Of a stretch of 46,517 nt of DNA, positions 23,558-33,384 are shown piece by piece; positions within the stretch are counted from its first letter, which is position 1; each line of letters opens with the position of its first letter. Below the pieces are notes generated by a model, which saw only the letters and a program-made list of their open reading frames with translations, made no database searches and had not been told where the DNA came from. The stretch spans positions 1 through 46,517 of the forward strand of contig BDTM01000118.1 of assembly GCA_002898015.1 (NCBI GenBank), given 5' to 3'. The translations under genes and the position numbers were made by a program. The DNA is from a bacterium BMS3Bbin03. GTDB lineage: Bacteria > Zhuqueibacterota > JdFR-76 > BMS3Abin05.

Positions 23558-24595
23558 ATGAAAAGATTATTTTCAATCTTAGTGTTGTTAGCCTCAGTTT
23601 TAATGAGTTTAACAGCCAATGCAGCGAATACGGAGCTTCTGGGTGCAGGCGCTACTTTTCCATATCCGCTGTATTCCAAAATGTTCCATATTTATTATAA
23701 AGAATCCGGCATAAAGGTCAATTATCAGGCGATTGGTTCCGGAGGCGGCATAAGGCAGATCAGAAACAAAACGGTGGATTTTGGTGCTTCAGATGCTTTT
23801 TTAAGCGATAAAGAAATGAAGGCGTTTAAAAATCCGGTGGTTCATATTCCGATCGTTGCCGGGGCGGTTGTGATTACTTATAATTTAACCGGGAATTTTA
23901 GTTTAAAACTAACGCCTGAAATCATAAGTAATGTTTTTTTAGGAAAGATTACAAAATGGAATGACCCGCAGATAAAAGATGCAAATCCATCCGTGAAGCT
24001 TCCCGATATGCACATCACGGTGGTTCACCGCTCTGACGGCAGCGGAACAACATTTATTTTCAGCGATTATTTAGGCAAAATAAGCAAAGCGTGGAAAATG
24101 AAGGTGGGTACCGGAAAATCTCTGGACTGGCCTATTGGTCTGGGTGCAAAAGGAAATCCGGGCGTGGCAGGTTTAATAAAACAAATACCGGGTTCAATAG
24201 GTTACGTTGAATTGATTTATGCCTTAAAAAATAATATGCCGATCGCCAGCATTAAAAATAAGAGCGGTAATTTTATCGTTCCGGGAATTAAATCGGTGAG
24301 TGAAGCTGCCAATGTAAAACTGCCGGACGATTTACGAATTTCTTTAACCAACACAATCGCAAAATACGGTTATCCGATTTCGGGATTTACCTATATTCTT
24401 GTGTATAAAAATTTAAAAAACGGCGGCTTGAGTTACAAAAAAGCAAAAGAAGTGGTGAAACTTTTGTGGTGGATGACGCATAAGGGACAGAAATATGCTG
24501 TCCCGCTGCACTATGCCCCCCTCTCTGAAAAAGCTTTAAAGAAGTCGGAAAAGATAATAAACGCACTCCGGTTCGACGGGAAAAATCTACAGTGA
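23558..24595 (+). CDS. pstS: Phosphate ABC transporter substrate-binding protein PstS
   Basis: 345 residues with a cleavable signal peptide (MKRLFSILVLLASVLMSLTA). The mature N-terminus has LLGAGATFPYPLYSKM, the family start whose residues contact phosphate. QAIGSGGGIRQI, VDFGASDAFL and VHRSDGSGTTFIFSDYL are the other phosphate-binding loops. It captures phosphate in the periplasm for PstCAB. A strong Shine-Dalgarno AAAAGGAGATTAAA precedes the ATG. The stop overlaps the GTG of pstC. Confidence 0.96.
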   Translation: MKRLFSILVLLASVLMSLTANAANTELLGAGATFPYPLYSKMFHIYYKESGIKVNYQAIGSGGGIRQIRNKTVDFGASDAFLSDKEMKAFKNPVVHIPIVAGAVVITYNLTGNFSLKLTPEIISNVFLGKITKWNDPQIKDANPSVKLPDMHITVVHRSDGSGTTFIFSDYLGKISKAWKMKVGTGKSLDWPIGLGAKGNPGVAGLIKQIPGSIGYVELIYALKNNMPIASIKNKSGNFIVPGIKSVSEAANVKLPDDLRISLTNTIAKYGYPISGFTYILVYKNLKNGGLSYKKAKEVVKLLWWMTHKGQKYAVPLHYAPLSEKALKKSEKIINALRFDGKNLQ

Positions 24596-25461
24596 AAATG
24601 GATAGATATTTTAAATCCATGCTTTTCGGCGCAGGCATTTTGCTGCTTTTGCTTCTCACAGGGATATTTTTTACTTTATTAATCGGCAGTATTCCGGCGA
24701 TTAAAGCTTCAGGAATAAAGTTTTTAAGCGGCACTTCATGGAATCCTGTCACTGGCGTTTATGGAGCAGTCCCTTTTGTGATAGGGACTCTCCTGACTTC
24801 ATTTTTAGCACTTTTCATTTCTTTGCCATTCTCATTTTCTATATCACTGTTTCTTGGGGAATATTTTAAAAAGGGAGCTCTGGCAGAATTTCTGAATTAT
24901 GCGACCGATATTCTCGCCAGCATCCCTTCCGTTATTTATGGTTTCTGGGGGTTGTTATTCCTGGTACCGATTGTGCGGAAATTTGAGTTGTCTTTTCATA
25001 TTTTGCCTTATGGCGTTGGGATATTTACGGCATCTTTGATATTAGCAGTTATGATTATTCCGTATACATCCTATCTGGCCAAAGAAGTCATACTGTTGGT
25101 CCCGCAGGATATAAAAGAAGCGGCCTATTCACTTGGCGCAACAAGGAGTGAGGTTATAAGAAAAGTTATTGTGCCGTATTCCCGTTCCGGAATTTTCGCC
25201 GGTATTCTGCTTTCTTTAGGCAGAGCATTAGGCGAGACAATGGCGGTAACGATGGTAATCGGGAACAGTAATCTTATCCCGGGAAGTATTTTTAGTCCGG
25301 GAAATACAATGGCTTCCGTGATAGCGAATGAATTCACAGAAGCCACAAATGATGTACATCTATCTGCTTTGATAGAATTGGGACTTTTGTTGTTTATTAT
25401 AACCGGCATAATCAATTTTATTGGAAATATAATCATTAAAAAGCTTAGTATTAAGGGATGA
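24592..25461 (+). CDS. pstC: Phosphate ABC transporter permease PstC
   Basis: 289 residues with about six membrane helices. It starts at GTG 24592 in a GTGA overlap with the pstS stop; ATG 24598 is an alternative. The permease EAA-like loop is visible as IKEAAYSLGATRSEVIRKVI, followed by GRALGETMAVTMVIGN, a PstC signature. It forms the membrane channel with PstA. Confidence 0.95.
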   Translation: MKMDRYFKSMLFGAGILLLLLLTGIFFTLLIGSIPAIKASGIKFLSGTSWNPVTGVYGAVPFVIGTLLTSFLALFISLPFSFSISLFLGEYFKKGALAEFLNYATDILASIPSVIYGFWGLLFLVPIVRKFELSFHILPYGVGIFTASLILAVMIIPYTSYLAKEVILLVPQDIKEAAYSLGATRSEVIRKVIVPYSRSGIFAGILLSLGRALGETMAVTMVIGNSNLIPGSIFSPGNTMASVIANEFTEATNDVHLSALIELGLLLFIITGIINFIGNIIIKKLSIKG

Positions 25462-25465
25462 CTGT

Positions 25466-26299
25466 ATGCAGCGGCGTATCATTAAGGATAAACTCTTTGA
25501 GATAATCATTATTATCTTAGCAATGGTGTCTACACTCCCCCTTATTTTGATTCTATTTCAGATTGTCAAAAAGGGGATCGCCTCCATTAACTGGAGTTTT
25601 TTTGTGAACCTGCCGCAGCCGCCCGGGGAAACCGGCGGAGGCGTTTCGAATGCAATTTTGGGAACCTTTATTTTAATTGTGATTGCAGGCGTATTTTCAA
25701 TACTTCTGGGTGTGCTCGGAGGTACATTTATATCTGAATATAAAGATAAGAAAATTTCTGAATTAATTCGACTTTGCGTCAATATATTTCAGGGCATTCC
25801 TTCAATCGTTATTGGAATTATTGTCTATATATGGATCGTGATGCCATTGCATCGGTTTTCTGCACTTTCCGGAGGCATTGCTCTGGGGATTATGATGCTT
25901 CCTCTTATTGTGAAGTCAACTGAAGAAACATTGAGATTAATCCCTTCTTCACTGAAAGAAGCCTCTCTGGCGCTTGGGGCAAGCTACACAACGACCATGT
26001 TAAGGGTCATTCTGCCCGCCGGGATAAATGGAATTCTCTCCGGGATTTTGATAAGTGTGTCGAGAGTTGCAGGTGAAACTGCTCCGCTGTTATTTACAGC
26101 GTTTGGAAACCCGTTTATGAATTTTAATATTTTCAAACCCGTCGATTCACTGCCGCTACTGATCTTTAATTATTCGATGAGTCCTTATCCGGAATGGCAT
26201 TCCATTGCTTGGGGAGCTTCTTTTGTGTTGATTAGTTTTATAATTATCTTAAACATCTTAACCAAAATGGTATCAAGAAAATGGAAAACGGTATTTTAA
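25466..26299 (+). CDS. pstA: Phosphate ABC transporter permease PstA
   Basis: 277 residues with about six membrane helices. Characteristic segments are [26 protein letters not shown], the EAA-like loop [20 protein letters not shown] and [16 protein letters not shown], which is the PstA signature. The start lies four bases after the pstC stop. The 3' end overlaps pstB by 19 bases. Confidence 0.95.
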   Translation: MQRRIIKDKLFEIIIIILAMVSTLPLILILFQIVKKGIASINWSFFVNLPQPPGETGGGVSNAILGTFILIVIAGVFSILLGVLGGTFISEYKDKKISELIRLCVNIFQGIPSIVIGIIVYIWIVMPLHRFSALSGGIALGIMMLPLIVKSTEETLRLIPSSLKEASLALGASYTTTMLRVILPAGINGILSGILISVSRVAGETAPLLFTAFGNPFMNFNIFKPVDSLPLLIFNYSMSPYPEWHSIAWGASFVLISFIIILNILTKMVSRKWKTVF

Positions 26300-27039
26300 A
26301 AATCTTAAATTTCTATGCAGGATATAATGTTAAAACTATTCTGACGAATATCAATCTTTCAATTCCGTCTAATAAAGTAATTTCCATTATGGGGCCCTCC
26401 GGCTGCGGTAAAACCACCCTTATCAGATGTATAAACAGAATGCACGAACTGCAGCCGGATGCTAATTTTAAAGGTCGAATATTGCTTAATGAAAAGAATA
26501 TTTTTGAAACGAGTCCGATATTGGTTCGAAGGAAAATCGGCATGGTTTTTCAAAAACCAAATCCTTTTCCCACGATGAGCATATACGATAACGTTGTTTC
26601 CGGATATATCTTGAATGGAATAAAAATGCCCCGGATTGAGAAAGACAGAATCGTGGAAGAGACCCTGCGTAAGGTTTACTTATGGGATGAGGTTATGGAT
26701 TCGCTTCACAGAAAGGGTACTTTTTTATCCGGCGGACAGCAGCAGCGGCTGTGTATTGCGCGTGCTATGGCCATGAATCCTGAAATTATCTTGCTGGATG
26801 AACCCACTTCCGCGCTTGATCCCAAAGCCACGGCTAAAATAGAGGAACTTATTACAAAAATCAAAAAATCGGTTACCGTGATTCTTGTGACGCATAACAC
26901 GGCTCAAGCCGCAAGAGTGTCGGATTTTACCGCCTTTTTATATCTGGGTGAATTAGTAGAATATGGATCGACTGAAAAATTATTTACCACGCCGAAAGAC
27001 AAAAGAACAGAAGAATATTTAACAGGAAAATTTGGCTAA
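26281..27039 (+). CDS. pstB: Phosphate ABC transporter ATP-binding protein PstB
   Basis: 252 residues. Walker [10 protein letters not shown], an INRMHE segment typical of PstB, Q-loop [16 protein letters not shown], the signature [15 protein letters not shown], Walker [14 protein letters not shown] and the switch histidine in [13 protein letters not shown] are all present. It powers phosphate import through PstCA. The start is within the end of pstA. Confidence 0.96.
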   Translation: MENGILKILNFYAGYNVKTILTNINLSIPSNKVISIMGPSGCGKTTLIRCINRMHELQPDANFKGRILLNEKNIFETSPILVRRKIGMVFQKPNPFPTMSIYDNVVSGYILNGIKMPRIEKDRIVEETLRKVYLWDEVMDSLHRKGTFLSGGQQQRLCIARAMAMNPEIILLDEPTSALDPKATAKIEELITKIKKSVTVILVTHNTAQAARVSDFTAFLYLGELVEYGSTEKLFTTPKDKRTEEYLTGKFG

Positions 27040-27054
27040 AAAAGGAATTAAACT

Positions 27055-27711
27055 ATGTTAGAACAAAGAATAAATTTACTAAAACAAAAAATAGTCGAAT
27101 ATGCTTTCTTTATCGAAAATATGATTCATAACAGCATCAAAGGATTAATGAATAAAAATCGTGAATTGCTTGAAAAAGTGATTAATGATCTTGAACCGAA
27201 GGCGAATGATTTTGAGATCGAACTGGATGAATTATGCACTTCAACGATCGCACAATTTGGACCCAAAGCTAAAAACTTAAGATCAATTTTGATGATTGCA
27301 AAAATGAACAACGATTTGGAAAGAATCGGTGATCAGGCTGTCAATATCTCAGAATGCGGCTTGTACCTGATTGAAAAACCTCCGGTCAAACCCCTGGTTG
27401 ATATTCCGAGGATGGGGGAGGAGGCCGTAAAAATGTTGAGTGATGCAATAGATTCCTTTATCAATGAAAATATAACGCTGGCCGAATCTGTCTGTGAAAG
27501 AGATAATATTGTGGATAATTTGAGAGATCAAATATTAAGAGAATTAATTACCTTTATGACGTCGGATCCCGTGACAATAGAGCGGTCTATTCACTTAATA
27601 AAAATATCCCGCAATTTAGAACGCATAGCCGACTTATCCACAAATATTTGTGAAGATGTCATCTTTATGATAGAAGGGAAAATCATCAAACATCGTAAGA
27701 TAAAGGATTGA
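27055..27711 (+). CDS. phoU: Phosphate signalling protein PhoU
   Basis: 218 residues, all helical, in two repeats of the PhoU three-helix bundle. The metal-binding motif of the family is visible in each half: MNNDLERIGDQAVNIS (about 83-98) and ISRNLERIADLSTNICEDV (about 185-203), each with the E-R-x(1,2)-D pattern. It links Pst transport state to PhoR and prevents kinase activation when phosphate is plentiful. AAAAAAGGAATTAAACT gives the Shine-Dalgarno. It is the last gene of the pst operon. Confidence 0.95.
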   Translation: MLEQRINLLKQKIVEYAFFIENMIHNSIKGLMNKNRELLEKVINDLEPKANDFEIELDELCTSTIAQFGPKAKNLRSILMIAKMNNDLERIGDQAVNISECGLYLIEKPPVKPLVDIPRMGEEAVKMLSDAIDSFINENITLAESVCERDNIVDNLRDQILRELITFMTSDPVTIERSIHLIKISRNLERIADLSTNICEDVIFMIEGKIIKHRKIKD

Positions 27712-27723
27712 CCTGAATTATTC

Positions 27724-27746
27724 ACCGGTAAACATCCCGGTTTTTT
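27724..27746 (+). terminator. Terminator of the pst-phoU operon
   Basis: ACCGG (27724-27728) pairs with CCGGT (27737-27741), followed by a run of six T. It lies 13 bases after the phoU stop. Confidence 0.65.
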
Positions 27747-28243
27747 AATCGATTTTAAGAGCCCCTCATCAAAAATAAAATTTGTGTTTAATGAGCGGGC
27801 CGCTTTTTCTCCCACGAATGGACACGAAAAAAACAAGGGTGCTAAGCAAAACCTGTCCGGCCTACGGCAGAGCTCTCCGCCGAAGGAGGATGGCGTCAAC
27901 CGAATGGCTGTCCAATAGTTTATAAATCATATTTTTCTTTTCAGGAAACAGTATAAACAATTTTGACATTTCGTACCTAACGGTGCTTTTCTTGAATCAC
28001 AGAACTTGGCAGATACACCAAAGAAATCTAAAACAAACGATATCTTAAATTATTATGTCTGTTCCACAAGGGTCTTCATCAAAACCATAAAACCATTTCC
28101 CATAGTTGTCTTAAATGTTTCAGTCTGTTTCACAATGAAAAAGTTGTAAAAAGAGTTTCTTTGTATTAAATTTTAGTTAGAGAACCTAAAGATTACCCGG
28201 CAAAACCGAATCCCTTTGTGTTATTAAAATTAAGGATTTTTCA
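27747..28243. other. Gene-free stretch between phoU and uvrB
   Basis: No coding frame is supportable. It contains a fragment of the dispersed CCCACGAATGGACACGAA repeat near 27808 and a GGCCTACGGCAGAGCTCTCCG/CGCCGAAGGAGG stretch near 27870-27895. AT-rich DNA precedes the uvrB start, with AAGGA as Shine-Dalgarno. Confidence 0.5.
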
Positions 28244-30226
28244 GTGTCCAAGTTTCATCTAAAAAGCATCTATAAACCCGAAGGTGATCAACCCGCGGCC
28301 ATCGAGGAATTGACCCGGGGCATTCTCAGGGGGGATCGTTTCCAGACGCTTTTGGGGGTTACCGGTTCCGGAAAAACCTTTACAATGGCCCACGTCATTG
28401 CAAATGTGGGATATCCCGCACTTGTGATTTCTCCGAACAAAACTTTAGCCGCCCAGCTTTACGGCGAATTTAAAAATCTCTTTCCCGATAATGCGGTTGA
28501 ATATTTTATCAGTTACTACGATTATTACCAGCCGGAGGCGTACCTTCCGCAGACCGACACCTACATCGGGAAAGACACCTCCATTAATGATGAAATCGAC
28601 CGGCTGCGGTTAAAAGCGACTTCTGCGCTGCTCGGAAGGGAAGACGTCATTGTGGTGGCTTCTGTCTCCTGTATTTATGGCCTGGGTTCCCCGCGTGATT
28701 TTCAAAAGCTCCTTCTGCCGCTTCATAAGGGCCAGCGCATCGATCGCGATGAAATCCTGACGCGGCTGGTCGATATTTATTACACTCGAAATGACATTAA
28801 TTTTGTCCGGGGCACATTTCGTGTTCGCGGCGATGTGATCGAGATTTTTCCGGCTTATGAAGAACAGGCCGTTCGTGTGGAGCTGTTCGGAAACGAAATT
28901 GATCAAATCTCTATCATCGATGTCGTTACCGGTGAAGTTGTTTCGGAAATTGAACGAATTGCTATTTATCCGGCCAAACATTTTGTCACCACGATGGAAA
29001 CACTGGAACGGGCCATTAAAGGCATTCGGATTGAATTGGAAGAACGCCTGCAGGAATTTCGTTCGCAGGGGAAGCTTCTGGAGGCACAGCGTCTGGAAAT
29101 GCGCACGAATTACGATATTGAGATGATGCTGGAGTTGGGGTACTGTTCCGGAATCGAAAATTACTCACGCCATTTGACAGGCCGAAAACCCGGCCAGCGC
29201 CCCTACACGTTGTTGGATTATTTCCCAGACGATTTTCTGGTGTTTATCGATGAATCGCACGTGACCGTTCCGCAAATCGGCGGCATGTACCACGGCGATC
29301 GCTCTCGAAAAGAGGTGCTTGTGGAGCACGGATTCCGGCTGCCTTCGGCCCTGGACAATCGTCCGCTCTATTTTGAGGAATTCGAAGCGCTGGTCAAAAA
29401 GGTCATTTTCGTGTCGGCGACACCGGCCGATTACGAGATTGAAAAAAGCGGCGGGGTGGTTGTGGAGCAGATCATTCGTCCCACCGGCTTGATGGATCCG
29501 GAAGTGGAGGTGCGTCCGGTCGCGCACCAGATCGATGATTTAATCGCCGAGATTCGGGATCGAACGTCCCGAAATGAACGTGTGCTGGTGACCACCCTGA
29601 CCAAGCGAATGGCGGAAGATCTCACGGATTATCTGGCGGGCGTCGGCATTCGGGTGCGTTACCTTCATTCTGAAATAAACGCCATTGAACGGGTCGAGAT
29701 TTTGCGCAATTTACGCCTGCACGATTTTGATGTGTTGGTGGGGATTAATCTGTTGCGTGAGGGACTGGATCTGCCGGAGGTCTCGCTGGTGGCTGTTTTG
29801 GATGCCGATAAAGAGGGATTTCTGCGCTCGGAGCGCTCCCTCATGCAGGTCGCGGGACGCGCGGCCCGAAACGCCGCCGGGAAGGTGATCTTTTACGCCG
29901 AAAGGATCACCGCTTCCATGCGGAAGGTGATCGACGAAACGAATCGCCGCCGCGCAATTCAGCAGGAGTACAATGAAAAACACGGGATCACACCGCGGAC
30001 CATTTACAAATCTGTTGAAGAAGTCATGGGAATTACCCGTGTGGCGGATTCAAAATCGGCCAGATGGGAGAAATCGCGAAAAAAGCGCCTGATCCCTTCG
30101 GAGAAGATGGATCTGGAGGAGATGGTCGATCTTTTAGCACAACAGATGAAAGAAGCCGCGGCCAATATGGAATTTGAAAAAGCCGCCGGGCTCCGGGATG
30201 AAATTAAGCGCTTAAAAAAGGGTTAA
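28244..30226 (+). CDS. uvrB: Excinuclease ABC subunit UvrB
   Basis: 660 residues, a normal length, from a GTG start with AAGGA upstream. Walker [16 protein letters not shown]; the beta-hairpin that holds damaged [15 protein letters not shown]; the helicase-like DESHVTVPQ; motif VI region [15 protein letters not shown]; and the C-terminal UVR motif ([18 protein letters not shown]) that contacts UvrC. UvrB verifies lesions delivered by UvrA and loads UvrC in nucleotide excision repair. It stands alone; the gene after it is convergent with an 11-base gap. Confidence 0.98.
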   Translation: MSKFHLKSIYKPEGDQPAAIEELTRGILRGDRFQTLLGVTGSGKTFTMAHVIANVGYPALVISPNKTLAAQLYGEFKNLFPDNAVEYFISYYDYYQPEAYLPQTDTYIGKDTSINDEIDRLRLKATSALLGREDVIVVASVSCIYGLGSPRDFQKLLLPLHKGQRIDRDEILTRLVDIYYTRNDINFVRGTFRVRGDVIEIFPAYEEQAVRVELFGNEIDQISIIDVVTGEVVSEIERIAIYPAKHFVTTMETLERAIKGIRIELEERLQEFRSQGKLLEAQRLEMRTNYDIEMMLELGYCSGIENYSRHLTGRKPGQRPYTLLDYFPDDFLVFIDESHVTVPQIGGMYHGDRSRKEVLVEHGFRLPSALDNRPLYFEEFEALVKKVIFVSATPADYEIEKSGGVVVEQIIRPTGLMDPEVEVRPVAHQIDDLIAEIRDRTSRNERVLVTTLTKRMAEDLTDYLAGVGIRVRYLHSEINAIERVEILRNLRLHDFDVLVGINLLREGLDLPEVSLVAVLDADKEGFLRSERSLMQVAGRAARNAAGKVIFYAERITASMRKVIDETNRRRAIQQEYNEKHGITPRTIYKSVEEVMGITRVADSKSARWEKSRKKRLIPSEKMDLEEMVDLLAQQMKEAAANMEFEKAAGLRDEIKRLKKG

Positions 30227-30237
30227 TTCCGAATTCA

Positions 30238-30657
30238 TTAAATCACGTAGGCGTATGTCAGCGCAATAATGAAGCTTCCGATGCTGCCGTTGATCCCTTC
30301 GATCCACAGAAGCCGGTTCGGATAGGTGGTTTGCATCCACATATCCAGAAAACGGGGCACGATTCTGACGGCGATCAAAACCAGTCCGAAAGCCAGTCCT
30401 CTGGGGATCGGTCCCACCGGAAGAACGGATTTCATCACCAGGTAAACAATTGCGGCCAAAATACACTCAATCAGGGATGAAAGGTACATCAGGCCGAGAT
30501 ATTTCGGCACGCCCGGCCATTTTTTCAGAGCCGGTGCATTTTCGGCGTTGTGATAGATTTTTGCAGTAAACGGATTCATGTACAAGGCGCCTCCGAGGAT
30601 GAACCACACAACGGATGCCACAAATCCCCCCCAGAGGGCCAATGGCAGAATAGACAT
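30238..30657 (-). CDS. Small four-helix membrane protein, function unknown
   Basis: 139 residues from the ATG at 30657, chosen because GGAGGCACTCAA precedes it; the frame is open further upstream without a signal. About four hydrophobic segments are seen: ALWGGFVASVVWFILGGALY, YLGLMYLSSLIECILAAIVY, GLAFGLVLIAVRIVP and a C-terminal GSFIIALTYAYV. The first segment with MNPFTAKIY is reminiscent of DUF1761-type membrane proteins, but the match is weak. It converges on uvrB. Confidence 0.7.
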   Translation of the reverse strand: MSILPLALWGGFVASVVWFILGGALYMNPFTAKIYHNAENAPALKKWPGVPKYLGLMYLSSLIECILAAIVYLVMKSVLPVGPIPRGLAFGLVLIAVRIVPRFLDMWMQTTYPNRLLWIEGINGSIGSFIIALTYAYVI

Positions 30658-30679
30658 TTGAGTGCCTCCTGTTGATTTG

Positions 30680-31342
30680 ATGATTTTTCCTTCTTTTTTT
30701 GAATATCGAACAAGGAACACCGATTTTTGATTTTAGATTCAGCATTTTTTTATTCGACTGTCTAATGAACTTCTAAATTCCCGATTCGTTAATCGATATT
30801 CACTTTTTCCCTCTTTTTATTTGAACACCGAATATCGAACACCGATTTTAGATTTTTATTCTGCACTTTTGATTCGACTGTCTAATGAACCTCTAAAATC
30901 CTGATTCGTTAATCGATATTCGATATTCATTTTTTCCTTCTTTTTTGAATATCGAACAAGGAACACCGATTTTTGATTTCTGATTCTTCTCTTTGTACGA
31001 CGACTATCCAAATGAACTTCTAAAATCCTGATTCGTTAATCGATATTCGATATTCATTTTTTCCTTCTTTTTTGAATATCGAACAAGGAACACCGATTTT
31101 TGATTTTAGATTCTGCCCCTTGTGCGCTTCCCGTCCTAATCAACTTCATAATTCGTAATTCGTTAATCGATATTCGATATTCAATTCTTCCTTCTTTTTT
31201 TGAATATCGAACAAGGAACACCGATTTTTGATTTTAGATTTTTATTCCGCATTTTTTTATTCGACTGTCCTAATGAACTTCTAAAATCCTGATTCGTTAA
31301 TCGCTATTCGATATTCATTTTTTTCTTCTTTTTTATTTTTAA
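30680..31342. repeat. Tandem array of about 122-128-bp units with an internal hairpin
   Basis: Five units begin with CGATTTTTGATTTTAGATT-like sequence at 30721, 30843, 30967, 31094 and 31222, with a partial unit before the first (30680-30720). Each carries the blocks AATGAACTTCTAAAATCCTG, ATTCGTTAATCGATATTC, a pyrimidine-rich tract and GAATATCGAACAAGGAACAC. In units 2 to 4 TTCGATATTCA pairs with TGAATATCGAA (for example 30919-30929 with 30946-30956) around the pyrimidine loop. Units differ by substitutions and small indels. The tail 31343-31620 is AT-rich with pieces of the CACGAATT...AATTCGTG repeat and no gene. Confidence 0.85.
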
Positions 31343-31624
31343 GTACACTCTAATAACCACGAATTACACGGATTACACGAATTTTAATTCCATTAAAATC
31401 CATAAAATCAATTCGTAAAAATTCGTGAATTAGTGGCTAATATCATTTTAGAATTGACTCATTAATTTCTATAAAATCAATTCACGAAAATTTGCAGGCA
31501 ATCTTTTGGCGGCTTCGCCGTGTTTGTCGATCCGCCATCCTGTCACTAAAATAAGAAAATTATTTAAAAATTCAACAAGAAAACAGATGTCATTAATTTT
31601 TAAATGACATTTTAAAAAAAAATC

Positions 31625-31653
31625 TTGACAGACATTTTAAATAGTTGTATATT
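31625..31653 (+). promoter_or_regulatory. Sigma-70-type promoter of the envelope cluster
   Basis: TTGACA (31625-31630), a 17-base spacer and TATATT (31648-31653), located 66 bases before the ATG at 31720. Confidence 0.7.
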
Positions 31654-31719
31654 GGTTCAAAATACACATTTCATACAGTCATACTTCATCCAACCTTTTC
31701 ACTAAAAAAAGGAGGTCTT

Positions 31720-32124
31720 ATGTTCACAGGAGTTCCATTTCGTAATGCATTAAAAGTTTTTTCCATCCTGTTGGTTGCGATTATGGTTTTAAGTCCCATG
31801 ACGATTATGGCTCAGGATGAAAGTACCAATGCCTGTATGCAGGCGGAACAGGATGCCGCAATGAACACGAACGGAACGCTCTGGTTCGCGGCAGGCTGTT
31901 TGGGCGGCATTGTCGGTTTGTTGGTGGCTTATGCCATTCAACCCAATCCCCCGGCTTCCAAACTGGTCGGGAAATCACCCACGTACGTGGCCACTTACAC
32001 GGATTGCTACCGGTCAAAGGCGAAAAATATTCAGACACACAAGGCGCTGTTAGGGTGCGGTGTGGCCGCGGGCTTTTATCTCGTTTATTGGGTGGTGATT
32101 GCGGCAGCGGCTTCATCCACTTAA
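31720..32124 (+). CDS. Small exported or membrane protein, function unknown
   Basis: 134 residues from the ATG at 31720 with AAAGGAGGTCTT as a very strong Shine-Dalgarno. An N-terminal signal-like helix (VFSILLVAIMVLSPMTIMAQ) is followed by a short acidic segment, a Gly/Ala-rich membrane helix (FAAGCLGGIVGLLVAYAI), a loop with TYTDCYRSKAK, and a second glycine-rich helix at the C-terminus. Four cysteines are present. I do not recognise a family. The strong promoter and ribosome-binding site and the terminator directly after it suggest high expression. Confidence 0.8.
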   Translation: MFTGVPFRNALKVFSILLVAIMVLSPMTIMAQDESTNACMQAEQDAAMNTNGTLWFAAGCLGGIVGLLVAYAIQPNPPASKLVGKSPTYVATYTDCYRSKAKNIQTHKALLGCGVAAGFYLVYWVVIAAAASST

Positions 32125-32161
32125 ATTGGGGCCTATTAATCTATTGCTAAAGTGCTGTTTC

Positions 32162-32198
32162 AGCCTTTCGTTCTTTGAGTGGGCGAAAGGCTTTTTTT
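32162..32198 (+). terminator. Rho-independent terminator after the small membrane protein
   Basis: AGCCTTTCG (32162-32170) pairs with CGAAAGGCT (32184-32192), followed by seven T. It separates the small gene from the LolA-like gene, though read-through may feed the following cluster. Confidence 0.8.
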
Positions 32199-32218
32199 AT
32201 TCAATGTAGGGGTCTGCG

Positions 32219-32902
32219 ATGCTGGTATTTTTATTAGCCGTTTTACTTTCACTTTCGAGTGGCATTCAAACAATCGTTCTGGATTTCCAGCGTGTGACGA
32301 CGGAGACCGGCAAACAGGAAGAATCCATCTCGGGCCGTCTCTATTTTAAGCAGCCGTTCTGGATGTTTGTTCAGGTTCAAAAGCCGCTGAAGCAAATCAT
32401 GATGAGTGACCGCCGGGAACTGTGGATTTATTACCCGGTCGAGAAAACAGCTTTTCACATTACCACGAAGAAAGACAATCCGCCCATTTTTGTTCAGGGC
32501 ATTCTGGGTGCGTTAAAAGAAGATTTTGGGCTTGAAAAATTGGGCTACAAATTAACGCAGCATAAAGTTTTAGGTGACACCCTTCTGACAATTTGGGAAC
32601 CTCCGGCGGACAAAGCAAAAGCCCTGGGTAAATTTGAATTGTATTTGGCAGACAGCCGTCTTGTGAAAGCTTTTAGCCAATCTTCCGACGGAAAGACGAA
32701 GAGTGAATCGATTTATTCAAACTATAAAAAGGTCGGAAATTTCTGGATTCCGTTTGAAATTGAGACAAAAACCAAAGATGCCTGGCGTGTGAAACAGGAG
32801 ATCATCCGGTACAAAAATATTAAATTGAACAGTGTCATACCGGACTCATTGCTGCATTTTGCGATTCCTGAAAAAATCCCGGTGAAGGAAGTGAAATGGT
32901 AG
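32219..32902 (+). CDS. LolA-like outer-membrane lipoprotein carrier family protein
   Basis: 227 residues with a short hydrophobic signal (MLVFLLAVLLSLSSG). The body follows the LolA half-barrel pattern: VLDFQRVTTETGKQEESISG, RLYFKQPFWMFVQVQKP, ELWIYYPVEKTAFHITT, then a FELYLADSRLVKAF strand and SIYSNYKKVGNFWIPFEI. Such periplasmic proteins bind lipoprotein acyl chains or other lipids. It overlaps the next gene by seven bases (32896-32902) and heads a run of envelope genes. Confidence 0.82.
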   Translation: MLVFLLAVLLSLSSGIQTIVLDFQRVTTETGKQEESISGRLYFKQPFWMFVQVQKPLKQIMMSDRRELWIYYPVEKTAFHITTKKDNPPIFVQGILGALKEDFGLEKLGYKLTQHKVLGDTLLTIWEPPADKAKALGKFELYLADSRLVKAFSQSSDGKTKSESIYSNYKKVGNFWIPFEIETKTKDAWRVKQEIIRYKNIKLNSVIPDSLLHFAIPEKIPVKEVKW

Positions 32903-33345
32903 CCGTTAAATTGGCAAGAAATCTGCTTTTGGTGGTACTGGCGGCGGCCTCCATCGGCGTTTCCGGCGCGTTTGCCCAGAACATTTTGGAGTTCCGGGAA
33001 ATTTTATCTCAAAATCCAATTTCGGCAGACGATTCCGGCCAATCCCCCAAGTGGGTTTATCCGTCCGAATTCAAAACACTTCTGGCGGGAAGTGTTCGTT
33101 TTTACCAGATTTGCATCGCCACACAGGATATGAGCGTGTGCAGTTTTACGCCGAGCTGTTCCCATTTTGCGTTTCAGGCCCTGAAAAATGTACCGCCGTT
33201 TTTGGCCGTTTTATTGGCATCGGACCGGCTGCTTCGGGATAATCCCCTTGCCGCCGGACACTATAGGATCAACCCGAAAACCGGCCGGTTTGCCGACCCG
33301 CTGGCTTTTTACCTGAACTTAATCAAGCGGCAGAGCCGCAAATGA
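32896..33345 (+). CDS. YidD-like protein with signal peptide
   Basis: 149 residues. The middle carries the YidD/membrane insertion efficiency factor core: RFYQICIATQDMSVCSFTPS, then CSHFAFQALKN and SDRLLRDNPLAAGHY. Ordinary YidD is about 70-90 residues, cytoplasmic and membrane-associated. This one has an N-terminal signal-like helix (ARNLLLVVLAAASIGVSGAF), an extra N-terminal segment and an extended C-terminus, and the usual RCHP-type cysteine is replaced (RDNP). It is therefore probably exported and may have a different role. It is coupled to the LolA-like gene upstream and followed closely by two TPR proteins. Confidence 0.8.
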   Translation: MVAVKLARNLLLVVLAAASIGVSGAFAQNILEFREILSQNPISADDSGQSPKWVYPSEFKTLLAGSVRFYQICIATQDMSVCSFTPSCSHFAFQALKNVPPFLAVLLASDRLLRDNPLAAGHYRINPKTGRFADPLAFYLNLIKRQSRK

Positions 33346-33384
33346 TTCATGATGGGCACGCCGGGAAGACACAGAGTGCATAAA

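Noticed and set aside
30680..31342. Possible CRISPR array
   Set aside because: The units are contiguous and diverged over their whole length; there are no constant short repeats separated by unique spacers and no cas genes nearby.
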